Source of the DNA: Thermanaerothrix solaris
GTDB taxonomy: Bacteria > Chloroflexota > Anaerolineae > Anaerolineales > Anaerolineaceae
Direction of reading: 5' to 3'
Length of the DNA stretch: 64,000 bases
Assembly (NCBI RefSeq): GCF_032334255.1
Contig: NZ_JAUHMF010000001.1
Coordinates: forward strand, 1,240,001-1,304,000
Under the pieces are notes generated by a model that did no database searches, was not told the origin of the DNA, and saw nothing but the letters and a program-made list of their open reading frames with translations. The position numbers and the translations under genes are program-made. Shown piece after piece: positions 8,104 through 16,678 of this stretch. How positions within the stretch are numbered: position 1 is the first letter of the stretch; every line of letters begins with the position of its first letter.

Positions 8104-9324
8104 ATGACTAAGACCGTTGTGATTGCAGGTGCTTTAGACACCAAAGGCGCAGATTTTGCCTTTCTAAAAGAATTGATTGAACGGGAGGGGGTGAATACCC
8201 TGGTCATAGACTTCGGTGTCATGGGCGAACCGGCCTTCCCGCCCGATATTACCCGTGCGGAGGTGGCCCAAGCTGGCGGTGGAGATATTGCCTATCTTGC
8301 CACTGGTGAGCACAAGGACGAAGCCATGCGCATCATGGCCGAGGGTCTGGCCGTCGTGGTGCGCCGCCTGTACGACGAAGGGAAATTGGACGGCATCATC
8401 AGCATGGGGGGTAGCGGCGGCACCTCCATTGCGACAACTGCCATGCGCGCTTTGCCTATCGGCGTGCCCAAGGTGATGGTTTCTACCGTTGGTGGTGGGG
8501 ATGTTTCAGCCTACGCCGGCACTAAAGACATTACCTTTATGCCATCCATTGTAGATGTGGCCGGACTCAATCGCATTAGCCGCGTCATTTATGCTAACGC
8601 TGCCGGTGCCATCGCCGGGATGGTCAAGATGGAACGCCCCTCCGCAGCCGAAGCAAAGCCCATCATTGTAGCCTCAATGTTTGGGAATACCACCCCCGCC
8701 GTCAATCATGCCAAAGGCATCCTCGAAGCCGCAGGGTACGAGGTGCTGGTCTTCCACGCCACTGGTACCGGTGGGCGGGTGATGGAATCCCTGATCACAG
8801 ATGGCTACGCCGTGGGCTCCCTGGATATTACCACCACCGAATTGGCCGATGAAGTCTGCGGTGGCGTCCTCAGCGCCGGGCCAGAACGTTGTCTGGCAGC
8901 GGCACGCGCCGGTATTCCGACCGTGTTGGTGCCCGGCTGCGTGGATATGGCTAACTTCTGGGGAATGGATACCGTTCCTGAGAAGTACCGCAACCGTAAA
9001 CTCTACCAGTGGAATCCCAACGTCACCTTACTCCGCACCAACGTGGAAGAAAACATCAAAATTGGGGAGATGATAGCCCGTGCCGCCAATGAATCCAAAG
9101 GTCCGGTAGCGGTGTTGATCCCACTCAAGGGTGTCTCAATGTTGGATAGCCCCGGTGGCGCCTTCTGGGATCCCGAGGCCGATCGTGCTTGCTTCGATGC
9201 CATCAAGCGCAATCTGCGCCCCGATATTCCTTATATTGAGTTGGACTACAACATTAACGACCCTGAATTCTCCGGCAAGGTCGCCGAAACCTTGCTTGAG
9301 ATGCTGCGCAAACAATCTCAATAA
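8104..9324 (+). CDS. Tm-1-like ATP-binding protein (UPF0261 family)
   Basis: This 406-residue protein opens TKTVVIAGALDTKGADFAFLK and carries the glycine-rich MGGSGGTSIATTAMRALP segment. Next comes VGGGDVSAYAGTKDITFMPS, typical of the UPF0261/Tm-1 N-terminal domain, which has two Rossmann-like halves. In tomato Tm-1, which inhibits tobamovirus replication, this domain is fused to a C-terminal TIM barrel. Here the equivalent TIM barrel is the next gene. The bacterial function is not established. An AAGGAGG ribosome site precedes the ATG. The gene lies 57 bases after the cupin and 29 before the TIM-barrel gene, in one operon. Confidence 0.93.
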   Translation: MTKTVVIAGALDTKGADFAFLKELIEREGVNTLVIDFGVMGEPAFPPDITRAEVAQAGGGDIAYLATGEHKDEAMRIMAEGLAVVVRRLYDEGKLDGIISMGGSGGTSIATTAMRALPIGVPKVMVSTVGGGDVSAYAGTKDITFMPSIVDVAGLNRISRVIYANAAGAIAGMVKMERPSAAEAKPIIVASMFGNTTPAVNHAKGILEAAGYEVLVFHATGTGGRVMESLITDGYAVGSLDITTTELADEVCGGVLSAGPERCLAAARAGIPTVLVPGCVDMANFWGMDTVPEKYRNRKLYQWNPNVTLLRTNVEENIKIGEMIARAANESKGPVAVLIPLKGVSMLDSPGGAFWDPEADRACFDAIKRNLRPDIPYIELDYNINDPEFSGKVAETLLEMLRKQSQ

Positions 9325-9353
9325 ATCACTAATGCGAAGGGAGGGATGTTAGT

Positions 9354-10184
9354 ATGGCTTTCACACGTCAAGAAATCCTAAACCGTTTAGAGGCCCAAGT
9401 TAAAGCCGGGCGCCCCATAGTGGGCTGTGGTGCCGGCACCGGAATATCAGCCAAGTTCGCTGAGGCCGGTGGGGCCGACCTGATCATCATCTATAACTCC
9501 GGGCGCTACCGCATGGCTGGGCGCGGTTCATTGGCCGGGTTGATGCCCTACGGTGACGCCAACGCCATTGTGGTCGAGATGGCTTCGGAGGTGCTCCCTG
9601 TGGTCAAGAATACCCCGGTGCTGGCCGGTGTCTGCGGTACCGATCCGTTCCGTCTGATGCCGGTCTTCCTCAAGCAACTGAAGGAGATTGGCTTTTCCGG
9701 CGTGCAGAATTTCCCCACCGTGGGGCTGATTGACGGCAACTTCCGCGCCAACCTGGAAGCCACCGGCATGGGCTATGATAAAGAAATCGCCATGATCAAA
9801 CTGGCCCACGAAATGGACCTCTTCACCTCGCCTTACGTCTTTGATGAAGATCAAGCCAAGGCCATGGCTGAGGTTGGGGCCGACATCTTGGTGGCGCACG
9901 TTGGCCTAACCACCTCAGGGAGCATTGGCGCCGGAGTGGCTCTAAGCCTGGATGAGGCTATTGATCGCACAATGCGCATGGCCGAGGCTGGGCGCAAAGT
10001 GCGCAAGGACATTATGGTGATCTGCCACGGTGGCCCATTTGACGAACCGGATAACGTGGGTGTAGCCCTGAAACGCATGCCCGGTGTGGTGGGCTTCTTC
10101 GGTGCATCCAGCATCGAACGCCTGCCGGTTGAGCGTGCCATTCGGTCTCAAGTTGAAGCATTCAAGTCCTTAACCCTGGCGTAA
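9354..10184 (+). CDS. TIM-barrel protein, phosphoenolpyruvate-hydrolase-like (Tm-1 C-terminal domain homologue)
   Basis: This 276-residue protein starts with FTRQEILNRLEAQVKAGRPI. It then has GCGAGTGISAKFAEAGGADLI and PYGDANAIVVEMA, diagnostic of the TIM-barrel family often named PEP hydrolase-like or signal-transduction TIM barrel. Near the C terminus lie CHGGPFDEP and GFFGASSIERLPVE. It matches the second half of the plant Tm-1 architecture, while its neighbour matches the first, so the two probably act together. The enzymatic reaction is not proven for the family. It is the last gene of the operon, 11 bases before a perfect terminator hairpin. Confidence 0.92.
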   Translation: MAFTRQEILNRLEAQVKAGRPIVGCGAGTGISAKFAEAGGADLIIIYNSGRYRMAGRGSLAGLMPYGDANAIVVEMASEVLPVVKNTPVLAGVCGTDPFRLMPVFLKQLKEIGFSGVQNFPTVGLIDGNFRANLEATGMGYDKEIAMIKLAHEMDLFTSPYVFDEDQAKAMAEVGADILVAHVGLTTSGSIGAGVALSLDEAIDRTMRMAEAGRKVRKDIMVICHGGPFDEPDNVGVALKRMPGVVGFFGASSIERLPVERAIRSQVEAFKSLTLA

Positions 10185-10195
10185 CACCCCCCTAT

Positions 10196-10241
10196 AATGA
10201 GAGACCCCATGGCTTATTAGTCTGCCATGGGGTCTCTCATT
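10196..10241. terminator. Perfect bidirectional terminator hairpin
   Basis: AATGAGAGACCCCATGG (10196-10212) is exactly complementary to CCATGGGGTCTCTCATT (10225-10241) around a 12-base loop. It lies between the convergent TIM-barrel gene and the class II aldolase, 11 and 16 bases from their stop codons. A long U-run is absent, so termination strength is inferred from the 17-bp stem and its position. Confidence 0.85.
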
Positions 10242-10257
10242 CGTCATTAACACCGGG

Positions 10258-11211
10258 CTATGCTAAACCTAACATTTTGCGAATTTCCGGCAACTTGCCA
10301 GCACTGCCAAGTTTTTCGTTCTTGTGAGCAATCATCTTAGCATACTCGGCCATAAAAATCTTACCGATGGGACGAAAATCCACCGCTTCAGGGTGTTCTT
10401 TCAGGTATTCGCGATGCACGCGGACCCACACCAAGCGCCCATCGGTATCAATATTGACTTTAGTAACCCCTAATTCCGCCGCGCGTTTGAAAAGATCCTC
10501 ATCCACCCCCTTGGCGCCTTTGAGGTTGCCACCCGCCGCGTTAATCCGCTCAACTTCCTCCTGAGGAATCGAACTGGCACCGTGCAACACCAAGGGGAAG
10601 CCGGGTAAGCGCTTCTGAATCTCGGCCAGGACATCAAAGCGCAGAGTCTGTGCCCCCGAGAACTTGTACGCCCCGTGGCTGGTACCAATCGCTACCGCCA
10701 GCGAGTCACACCCGGTCCGTTCAACAAATTCTTTGGCCTTATCGGGATCGGTTAATTTTGCCCCGGCTTCATCCACCGCCACATGTTCCTCAACACCCCC
10801 CAACTGCCCCAATTCTGCCTCTACCACCACGCCCTTGGCATGAGCGGCCTCGACCACACGTCGGGTAATGGCCACATTGGTCTCAAAATCCTCGTGGCTG
10901 GCGTCTATCATCACTGAGGAATAAAATCCACTGTTGATCGCATCATAGCAGGTTTCTTCATCGCCGTGATCCAGATGTACAGCAAAAATGGCTTCGGGGA
11001 AAAGGACATCCGCGGCACGAATAATGGCCTCGAGCATAGACTTATGGGTATAAGACCGTGCTCCCTTACTAATTTGGATGATAAACGGCGCTTGGCTTTC
11101 GATGTTACCGCGGAACAGCCCCATCGCTTGTTCCAGGTTATTGATGTTATAAGCCCCGATTGCGTACTTGCCATAAGCGGCTTCAAATAATTTCTTGGTG
11201 GTGACGATCAT
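10258..11211 (-). CDS. Class II fructose-bisphosphate aldolase family protein
   Basis: This 317-residue zinc-dependent aldolase carries the metal ligand His in FAVHLDHGD and the second in GTSHGAYKF. The third is in LVLHGASSIP. The phosphate-binding NIDTDGR motif and the EAELGQLGG segment with the metal-bridging Glu are also present. The family cleaves or forms fructose-1,6-bisphosphate or tagatose-1,6-bisphosphate. The first is more likely for a stand-alone copy of this length. A TATAAT on the minus strand at 11280-11285 and an AGGAAGGAG ribosome site lie upstream. It is convergent with the Tm-1-like operon and shares its terminator. Confidence 0.92.
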   Translation of the reverse strand: MIVTTKKLFEAAYGKYAIGAYNINNLEQAMGLFRGNIESQAPFIIQISKGARSYTHKSMLEAIIRAADVLFPEAIFAVHLDHGDEETCYDAINSGFYSSVMIDASHEDFETNVAITRRVVEAAHAKGVVVEAELGQLGGVEEHVAVDEAGAKLTDPDKAKEFVERTGCDSLAVAIGTSHGAYKFSGAQTLRFDVLAEIQKRLPGFPLVLHGASSIPQEEVERINAAGGNLKGAKGVDEDLFKRAAELGVTKVNIDTDGRLVWVRVHREYLKEHPEAVDFRPIGKIFMAEYAKMIAHKNEKLGSAGKLPEIRKMLGLA

Positions 11212-11279
11212 GCCTTTTTCTCCTTCCTGAATAGTTTTTATACGAGCCGAACAGGTTGTATTGACAAGGAATTGCTCAT

Positions 11280-11285
11280 ATTATA
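11280..11285 (-). promoter_or_regulatory. -10 element upstream of the aldolase
   Basis: The minus strand reads TATAAT here, about 69 bases before the aldolase ATG. No strong -35 is present at the right distance, so this is a moderate call. The intergenic region also has to serve thioredoxin on the plus strand, for which a TATACT at 11320-11325 is the best candidate. Confidence 0.4.
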
Positions 11286-11365
11286 TCCACAAATCCTGCC
11301 CAGGGTGAGGAGAATCGGCTATACTTGAAGACGTTATTCCTAATTCGTGTGGAGCAAATATTAGA

Positions 11366-11698
11366 ATGAACGACTCCTTTCCTCTAATCCACGAAAATGA
11401 CTTCGAATCAAAAGTCTTATCCTCACCTCTCCCTGTCCTGGTTGAATTCAGTGCTGTTTGGTGTGGCCCTTGCCGCCGCTTAGAACCAGAACTGCATAAA
11501 CTGGCCGAAATGCTCGGTAACCGTGTCCAGTGCTATAAGGTTGATGTGGACGAAAATCCTGACTTGGCATTTCGCTTTCAGATTCTTAGTGTGCCCACGG
11601 TCATTCTATTTCAAAACGGCGAGCCCCGTGGGCGCATTAACGGTTACCAGCCTTACCCTAGACTATTGGAAATCTTCTCGCCTCATTTTGATCTCTAA
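11366..11698 (+). CDS. trx: Thioredoxin
   Basis: This 110-residue single-domain thioredoxin has the classical active site WCGPC in EFSAVWCGPCRRLEPEL. The conserved cis-proline is in LSVPTVILFQNGE, and KVDVDENP is also present. There is no signal peptide, so it acts in the cytoplasm as a dithiol reductant. It is 26 bases upstream of the S9 peptidase gene on the same strand and probably shares its transcript, although the functions are unrelated. Confidence 0.95.
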   Translation: MNDSFPLIHENDFESKVLSSPLPVLVEFSAVWCGPCRRLEPELHKLAEMLGNRVQCYKVDVDENPDLAFRFQILSVPTVILFQNGEPRGRINGYQPYPRLLEIFSPHFDL

Positions 11699-11723
11699 AG
11701 CACCCTCTTTTGGTGAAGGCATT

Positions 11724-13610
11724 ATGAGCGCTCCTTCCTCTACCCAACCGTTTGGCCTGTGGCCCAGCCCGATCAACAGCGCCTTCCTGGCCTATCGTTT
11801 ACGCTTTGATGATGTGGAATGGAGCGGGGATGGTCAGCACCTTATCTGGGTAGAAGGCCGTCCCAATGGCCAAGGCGTGCTGGTCTCAGCGCCTATCGGT
11901 GGTGCACCCCGTGACCTGACGATAGAACAATGGGTACGTGGCGGTGTGGGCTATGGAGGCGGCGAGTTTACCGTTTGGAAGGATCAAATCATCTTCACCG
12001 AGAAACAAGGCTGCCTTTATCGCTGTGGGTTACATCACCAAGCACCTCAACCCCTCACACCCGCCTTCGGTTTTGCGGCTTCACCGGTGATTTCTCCAGA
12101 TGGGCAGTGGGTGGTCTACATTTGGACGGATCATCAGACCGACCTGCTGGCGTTAGTAGATCGAGAAGGCCATTTGTGGCCGATGAAACTGGTTCAAGGA
12201 GCGGATTTCTACATGCAACCCGCCTGGCATCCTAGCGGGCAAATGCTGGCCTGGATCGAGTGGTATCACCCCAACATGCCCTGGGAAGCGACCTGGCTGA
12301 AAATCGGCACCCTTGAAGGCACTCCCCCGCACTTAATCAGCGAGGAACCCCTGGCTGGCGATGGCAGTCTTACGGTTACCCATCCACTGTTTTCACCGGA
12401 TGGACGCTTCTTGACCTACATCATTAATCAGGGTGATTGGGATCAGTTGATCCTGCTCGATCTACAAACACGCCAGCGCCGCATCTTGGTTGAAGGGGAT
12501 GGCGTTCTTCTGCGTTATCCCGCTTGGGTGCAAGGGATGCGTTCGGTGGGATGGAGTCCTAATGGGCAACGCCTCTACTACCTGCGCAATTACGGGGGGC
12601 AGGCAACCCTGTGGTGGGTAGACATTGACCAGGGACAATCCCACCCCATAGATACTGCCCCCTATACCTGGCTAGCCCAATTGGCTGTCTCCCCGCGACG
12701 CGATGAACTGGCCGTGCTCGCCTCCGCCCCCGATATTCCCGACCGCATCCTACGCTGGGATGGCGAGCGATGGCATATCGTCGCTCACAGTGATAGTGAA
12801 CACCTCCCGCCGGAGTACCTTCCTCGCCCTCAGCACCTATCCTGGCAAGCGGAAGATGGTCTAATCGTCCATGCCTGGTATTACCCGCCCACCCATCCAC
12901 ATGTGCGGGGTGAAGGGTTGCCCCCAGCCATTGTCAATGTCCACGGTGGCCCTACCTCGGTGGCCTATGTGCGCTACAACCCAGAAATTGCTTACTTCAC
13001 CTCCCGCGGCTACGCCTGGGTAGAACTTAATTACCGTGGCAGCAGCGGGTATGGACGCACGTACCAGGACGCACTTCGCGGACGTTGGGGGGTGAGCGAT
13101 GTCGAAGATGCCGTCGCGTTAGCCAACCTTTTGGAAGAACAAGGCCTGGCAGATGGAAAACGACTGGTTATCCGAGGCAGCAGTGCGGGCGGTTACACAG
13201 TGCTGAACGTGCTTGCGCGTTACCCCGAACGCTACCGTGCCGGCCTTTGCCTCTACGGGGTCAGCAATCCATTTACCTTGGCCATGGAAACACATAAGTT
13301 CGAATCCCACTACACCGATACCCTGGTAGGCCCCCTACCTCAAGCTGCTCAAATCTATCGTGAGCGTTCCCCTATTTATTATGCTACCCAAATTCAACGC
13401 CCCTTGGCTGTATTTCAAGGGGCTGAGGACCGGGTGGTACCTCCCAATCAGTCAGAAACCATTGTCGAGGCTCTGCGACGGCGGGGTATTCCCTGTATTT
13501 ACCGCCTCTACCCCGGAGAGGGACACGGCTTTCGAAAAGCCGAAACCCTGACGGATTATCTCCAAACCGTCGAGGCATTTCTTAAAGAACACGTCCTCTT
13601 CAGCATCTGA
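11724..13610 (+). CDS. S9-family serine peptidase (prolyl oligopeptidase / acylaminoacyl peptidase type)
   Basis: The start is ATG 11724, just after thioredoxin. The open frame reaches back into the thioredoxin gene but is not coding there. The product is 628 residues. About the first 380 residues contain repeated WSPDG/SPDGQW-type beta-propeller blades. The C-terminal alpha/beta hydrolase has the nucleophile in IRGSSAGGYTVL, the acid in QGAEDRVVPP and the catalytic His in GEGHGFRK. The family removes short peptides or N-terminal dipeptides or acyl-amino acids. No signal peptide is evident, so it is probably a cytoplasmic peptide-scavenging enzyme. Confidence 0.92.
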   Translation: MSAPSSTQPFGLWPSPINSAFLAYRLRFDDVEWSGDGQHLIWVEGRPNGQGVLVSAPIGGAPRDLTIEQWVRGGVGYGGGEFTVWKDQIIFTEKQGCLYRCGLHHQAPQPLTPAFGFAASPVISPDGQWVVYIWTDHQTDLLALVDREGHLWPMKLVQGADFYMQPAWHPSGQMLAWIEWYHPNMPWEATWLKIGTLEGTPPHLISEEPLAGDGSLTVTHPLFSPDGRFLTYIINQGDWDQLILLDLQTRQRRILVEGDGVLLRYPAWVQGMRSVGWSPNGQRLYYLRNYGGQATLWWVDIDQGQSHPIDTAPYTWLAQLAVSPRRDELAVLASAPDIPDRILRWDGERWHIVAHSDSEHLPPEYLPRPQHLSWQAEDGLIVHAWYYPPTHPHVRGEGLPPAIVNVHGGPTSVAYVRYNPEIAYFTSRGYAWVELNYRGSSGYGRTYQDALRGRWGVSDVEDAVALANLLEEQGLADGKRLVIRGSSAGGYTVLNVLARYPERYRAGLCLYGVSNPFTLAMETHKFESHYTDTLVGPLPQAAQIYRERSPIYYATQIQRPLAVFQGAEDRVVPPNQSETIVEALRRRGIPCIYRLYPGEGHGFRKAETLTDYLQTVEAFLKEHVLFSI

Positions 13611-13627
13611 CCTCGAGCCAGAGGTCA
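13608..13627. repeat. Short inverted repeat joining two convergent stop codons
   Basis: TGACCTC (13608-13614) and GAGGTCA (13621-13627) form a 7-bp stem with a six-base loop. Each arm contains the stop codon of one convergent gene (S9 peptidase and mrpG). It may be a compact transcription barrier, but there is no U-run. Confidence 0.4.
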
Positions 13628-14044
13628 AGCAGTAAAATCGTCACCCTCTTCGCCTTCTGGAATCACTGCTTCCACCGGTGGAACAACCTCGCTATCCAGA
13701 CGGTGATCTACGCGGCTGTAATGTCCACGCAACTCATCCAGTACAGTGCCTTCCCACAACGGCACACCGTCAAAATAGGCCGCCCGGCCAATCATATGGG
13801 CGGCCACGGGCACGGTGAGCAATAGAAACACAATGATAGCCAGAACCCGCACCGCAATGCTAAACTCGTTGAAATAAACCGCCGCCGCCAGCATCACCAG
13901 ACCACTGCCCAGGGTCGCCGCTTTGGATGTGGCCGACATGCGGGTATACAAATCCGGCATACGCAATACGCCCAAACTGGCTAGGAACATGAACGCTGCC
14001 CCTCCAATCATAAGTGCATCCACTAAAATCTCGCGCGCCATCAC
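13625..14044 (-). CDS. mrpG: Mrp Na+/H+ antiporter subunit G
   Basis: This 139-residue small membrane protein has three spans, including AAFMFLASLGVLRMPDLYTRM, the conserved MrpG/MnhG core with its RMPDLYTR loop. The GTG at 14044 overlaps the mrpF stop by 4 bases; an ATG one codon later (14041) is equally possible. The C-terminal acidic tail is longer than in the shortest homologues. MrpG is an essential small subunit of the seven-protein antiporter and is the last gene of this operon. Confidence 0.92.
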   Translation of the reverse strand: MMAREILVDALMIGGAAFMFLASLGVLRMPDLYTRMSATSKAATLGSGLVMLAAAVYFNEFSIAVRVLAIIVFLLLTVPVAAHMIGRAAYFDGVPLWEGTVLDELRGHYSRVDHRLDSEVVPPVEAVIPEGEEGDDFTA

Positions 14045-14304
14045 ACCCTCCGCTCAATGTAGTACGCAAAGGCTACCGTCCCCAAGAACGAGACCAAAGC
14101 CAGGATGATGGCCACATCTAAAAAGGCAGCCTGATCGTTCAAAATGGCGTACGTGGCAATAATCCCGATCAACAGAGTTACCATCAAATCCAAAGCCACT
14201 ATCCGATCTGGAAGGCTAGGACCGCGGAATAGGCGAATGAACGTCAGAATCATCCCCGCAGTTAAAACGGAAAGGATAAGTATTGCAACCAGGGTAAGGC
14301 TCAT
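14041..14304 (-). CDS. mrpF: Mrp Na+/H+ antiporter subunit F
   Basis: This 87-residue protein has three membrane spans and the family signature RLFRGPSLPDRIVALDLM. AYAILNDQAAFLDVAIILALVSFLGTVAFAYYIERR then matches MrpF/MnhF closely. The ATG overlaps the mrpE stop by 4 bases. It is a structural subunit of the Mrp complex in the cytoplasmic membrane. Confidence 0.95.
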   Translation of the reverse strand: MSLTLVAILILSVLTAGMILTFIRLFRGPSLPDRIVALDLMVTLLIGIIATYAILNDQAAFLDVAIILALVSFLGTVAFAYYIERRV

Positions 14305-14780
14305 GTTTCAAACAACTCCTTGATTCGACGCTCGTAACCTTCTTTAACTTCGCGGCGGATTACCTCGGGGCTTTCAAGGAACAGCGTATGTAAGAAGAGA
14401 GTCCTTAAATCGTTCGAAATATCCACCGAAAGTGTTCCCGGAGTCAGGGTAAGCATATTGGCCAAAAAGACTGCCGCCGAGCGAGTGCGTAATGACAATG
14501 GCACAGCCACAATAGCGGGACGTAAATGCTTTTTGGGATCGCGTGAAAGCACGATCCGCGCCACGCGCAAGTTCGCCAGCACTAATTCCCGCAAGTAAAA
14601 TCCCAGAAACAAAAGAGCCAGTGGCATCTTGCGGAAATAATTTGGTCCGATTTGGCGCGCCGTTAACCAGAGGGCAAAGTAGCCCAAAATGAAACCAAAA
14701 ACCAACGTGGGCACATCAAACTGCCCCATCAGGGCTGCCCAAGCCAGCGCCAGCAGGACATTGAGCAAGAGCAAATTCAC
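14301..14780 (-). CDS. mrpE: Mrp Na+/H+ antiporter subunit E
   Basis: The start is set at GTG 14780, which overlaps the mrpD TGA as GTGA. The frame upstream lies inside mrpD. The product is 159 residues with two or three N-terminal spans (LLLLNVLLALAWAALMG onward). The MrpE core is VPLSLRTRSAAVFLANMLTLTPGTLSVDI, the segment most conserved in the family. The tail is cytoplasmic and charged. Each junction in this operon overlaps by a few bases, suggesting tightly coupled synthesis of the complex. Confidence 0.93.
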   Translation of the reverse strand: MNLLLLNVLLALAWAALMGQFDVPTLVFGFILGYFALWLTARQIGPNYFRKMPLALLFLGFYLRELVLANLRVARIVLSRDPKKHLRPAIVAVPLSLRTRSAAVFLANMLTLTPGTLSVDISNDLRTLFLHTLFLESPEVIRREVKEGYERRIKELFET

Positions 14781-16276
14781 GGCATACCTCCCATTACGGC
14801 GGCAACATAGGTACCTGGATCCAGTAACTGCGCCGCGGCGCGCAGTGCAAACGCATATAGGGGCTCTGCCCAAAGGCCCAACCCGATGGTGATCAGCCCC
14901 ATCACCACTATTGGCGCTATCAGCGCGAAACGCTGTCCCCACGACCCGGAAAGGGGCCTCAACGCACTCTCGGCGGGCTTCCAAAAGGCTTCCTGCCAAA
15001 TCTTAGTCATAGAGAACAGCGTGAGCAGGCTCACGCCCAGTGAAACGCCCACGATCACCCCTTGTCCCTGGGCCAAACCTGCTTGGACCAAGGCCAATTT
15101 GCCAAAAAAGCCCGAGAGGGGCGGGATGCCGGCCAGCGAGAGGGCTGGCATGAGAAACCCCAGCGCCAACCAAGGATATGCTCGGTATAACCCTCCCAAG
15201 TGGCGCAAGTCAAACGTCCCCCCCAGGCGATACATCACCTCAGCAACCAGAAACAGCACGGCTTTAGCCATAATTACATGCACCATAAAATACAGGGTAG
15301 CCGCTAATGAGGATTGGCTGAAAAGCCCTAATCCCATCAAGAGATATCCAATCTGACTGATAATGTGGAAGGAGAGAAGGCGACGGATATCATATTGCGC
15401 GGCAGCTCCCAACACGCCGGTTACCATGGTCAAGCCCCCCAACACCAGTAGCAGTGTATGCGTAAACGCGACATCGGCCAGGAAGAGCAACGTGAATACC
15501 CGCACCAACGCATACACCCCTACCTTGGTCAACAATCCTGAGAACAAGGCCGTTACCGTTACCGGGGGCGTATGGTAAGACGCCGGTAACCAGAAAAAGA
15601 GGGGAAAGACCGCAGCTTTAATGCTGAAAGCCACCATATACATAACCGCAACGGTGGTCACCAGATCCGGCGCAATGGTAGCGCGCAGACGGATGGAAAG
15701 ATCCGCCATGTTCAGCGTGCCGGTCAGGCTATACAGCACCGCGGTCGCAGTGAGAAACAATGCCGAAGAGAGAAGATTCAAGATCACATATTTCAGCGCC
15801 CCTTCCAGTTGCGCCCGCTCGCCTCCCAACGCAATCAGCACAAACGAGGCCATAAGCATGACCTCGAACCACACATAGAGGTTGAAGATATCGCCGGTGA
15901 TGAATGCCCCGCACACCCCCATAAGAAGGACAAAAAACAAGGGGTAAAATCCAAAGCGCAGTCGTGCTTCATCCATGCTACCAAGCGAGAAAATGGCAAT
16001 TAGCAAAGCCAGACCGCTCGCTACGGTCACCATCAGCGCACTAAGACGATCCACCACCAATGAGATACCATAAGGGGGTGGCCAGTTCCCGACCTGTACA
16101 ACCTGAATTCCCTCTCGCTCCACCAGTCCAAGCAACGCCAAACCACACCCCAAGAGTAGAGCACTTCCAGAGACTGCGATAACCCGTTGCCAAACCAGTT
16201 TATGCCAGGCAAGCAAGGTCAGGATAGCAAGAAACAGCGGTAAAACGAGGGGCGAAAGCACCAAGTAGTCTGCCAT
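14777..16276 (-). CDS. mrpD: Mrp Na+/H+ antiporter subunit D (NuoN/NuoM-like)
   Basis: The 499-residue product, counted from ATG 16276 with GGAGGAAC upstream, is a polytopic proton-translocating subunit with about 14 spans. The antiporter-like fold is recognisable from FNLYVWFEVMLMASFVLIALGG with its conserved Glu. SIKAAVFPLFFWLPASYHTPP carries the conserved Lys, and IPPLSGFFGKL follows. It is homologous to complex I antiporter-like subunits. With MrpA it is thought to form the ion pathway. A TTG one codon earlier is also open. Confidence 0.93.
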   Translation of the reverse strand: MADYLVLSPLVLPLFLAILTLLAWHKLVWQRVIAVSGSALLLGCGLALLGLVEREGIQVVQVGNWPPPYGISLVVDRLSALMVTVASGLALLIAIFSLGSMDEARLRFGFYPLFFVLLMGVCGAFITGDIFNLYVWFEVMLMASFVLIALGGERAQLEGALKYVILNLLSSALFLTATAVLYSLTGTLNMADLSIRLRATIAPDLVTTVAVMYMVAFSIKAAVFPLFFWLPASYHTPPVTVTALFSGLLTKVGVYALVRVFTLLFLADVAFTHTLLLVLGGLTMVTGVLGAAAQYDIRRLLSFHIISQIGYLLMGLGLFSQSSLAATLYFMVHVIMAKAVLFLVAEVMYRLGGTFDLRHLGGLYRAYPWLALGFLMPALSLAGIPPLSGFFGKLALVQAGLAQGQGVIVGVSLGVSLLTLFSMTKIWQEAFWKPAESALRPLSGSWGQRFALIAPIVVMGLITIGLGLWAEPLYAFALRAAAQLLDPGTYVAAVMGGMP

Positions 16277-16677
16277 CAATGTTCCTCCACCTCGTCGTCT
16301 TCATGATAATGATCGGGGTGATAACGGGGTTGAATATCCGTATCCCGTAACTGATTTAGATCACTGGTGCCCAAGGTCTGATAGACCTGGCGCATTAAGG
16401 TGATGGCAAATGCCGTAACGCCAAAACTGATCACGATTGCCGTCAGGATCAAGGCTTGGGGCAAAGGATCTGCATATGGGGGTTGTAATGCTGTGGCTCC
16501 CATTGGGATGAGCGGTGGGCGCCCACGCACCAAGCGCCCCAGGGTAAATATCAGCAGGTTGATGGCATTGCTGAGAATAATCAGCCCGATCAACACCTTG
16601 ACCAAATTGCGTCGCATCATTAGATAGAGCGAAACGGTAAATAGAACTCCCACCAACAAGGCTAGGGCCAGTATCAT
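16276..16677 (-). CDS. mrpC: Mrp Na+/H+ antiporter subunit C (NuoK-like)
   Basis: This 133-residue protein has three membrane spans. VLIGLIILSNAINLLIFTLG and DPLPQALILTAIVISFGVTAFAITL match the MrpC/NuoK family. Its acidic/His-rich tail YHEDDEVEEH is extended. It stops directly at the mrpD start, and mrpB ends one base before its ATG. Confidence 0.94.
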   Translation of the reverse strand: MILALALLVGVLFTVSLYLMMRRNLVKVLIGLIILSNAINLLIFTLGRLVRGRPPLIPMGATALQPPYADPLPQALILTAIVISFGVTAFAITLMRQVYQTLGTSDLNQLRDTDIQPRYHPDHYHEDDEVEEH

Positions 16678-16678
16678 C

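Noticed and set aside
11281..11292. DnaA-box-like TTATATCCACA
   Set aside because: It has two extra bases relative to TTATNCACA, is single and has no AT-rich unwinding cluster beside it. It gives no evidence of an origin.
14781..14999. N-terminal extension of the mrpE frame
   Set aside because: It lies inside mrpD. GTG 14780 overlaps the mrpD stop as GTGA and begins the conserved MrpE sequence.
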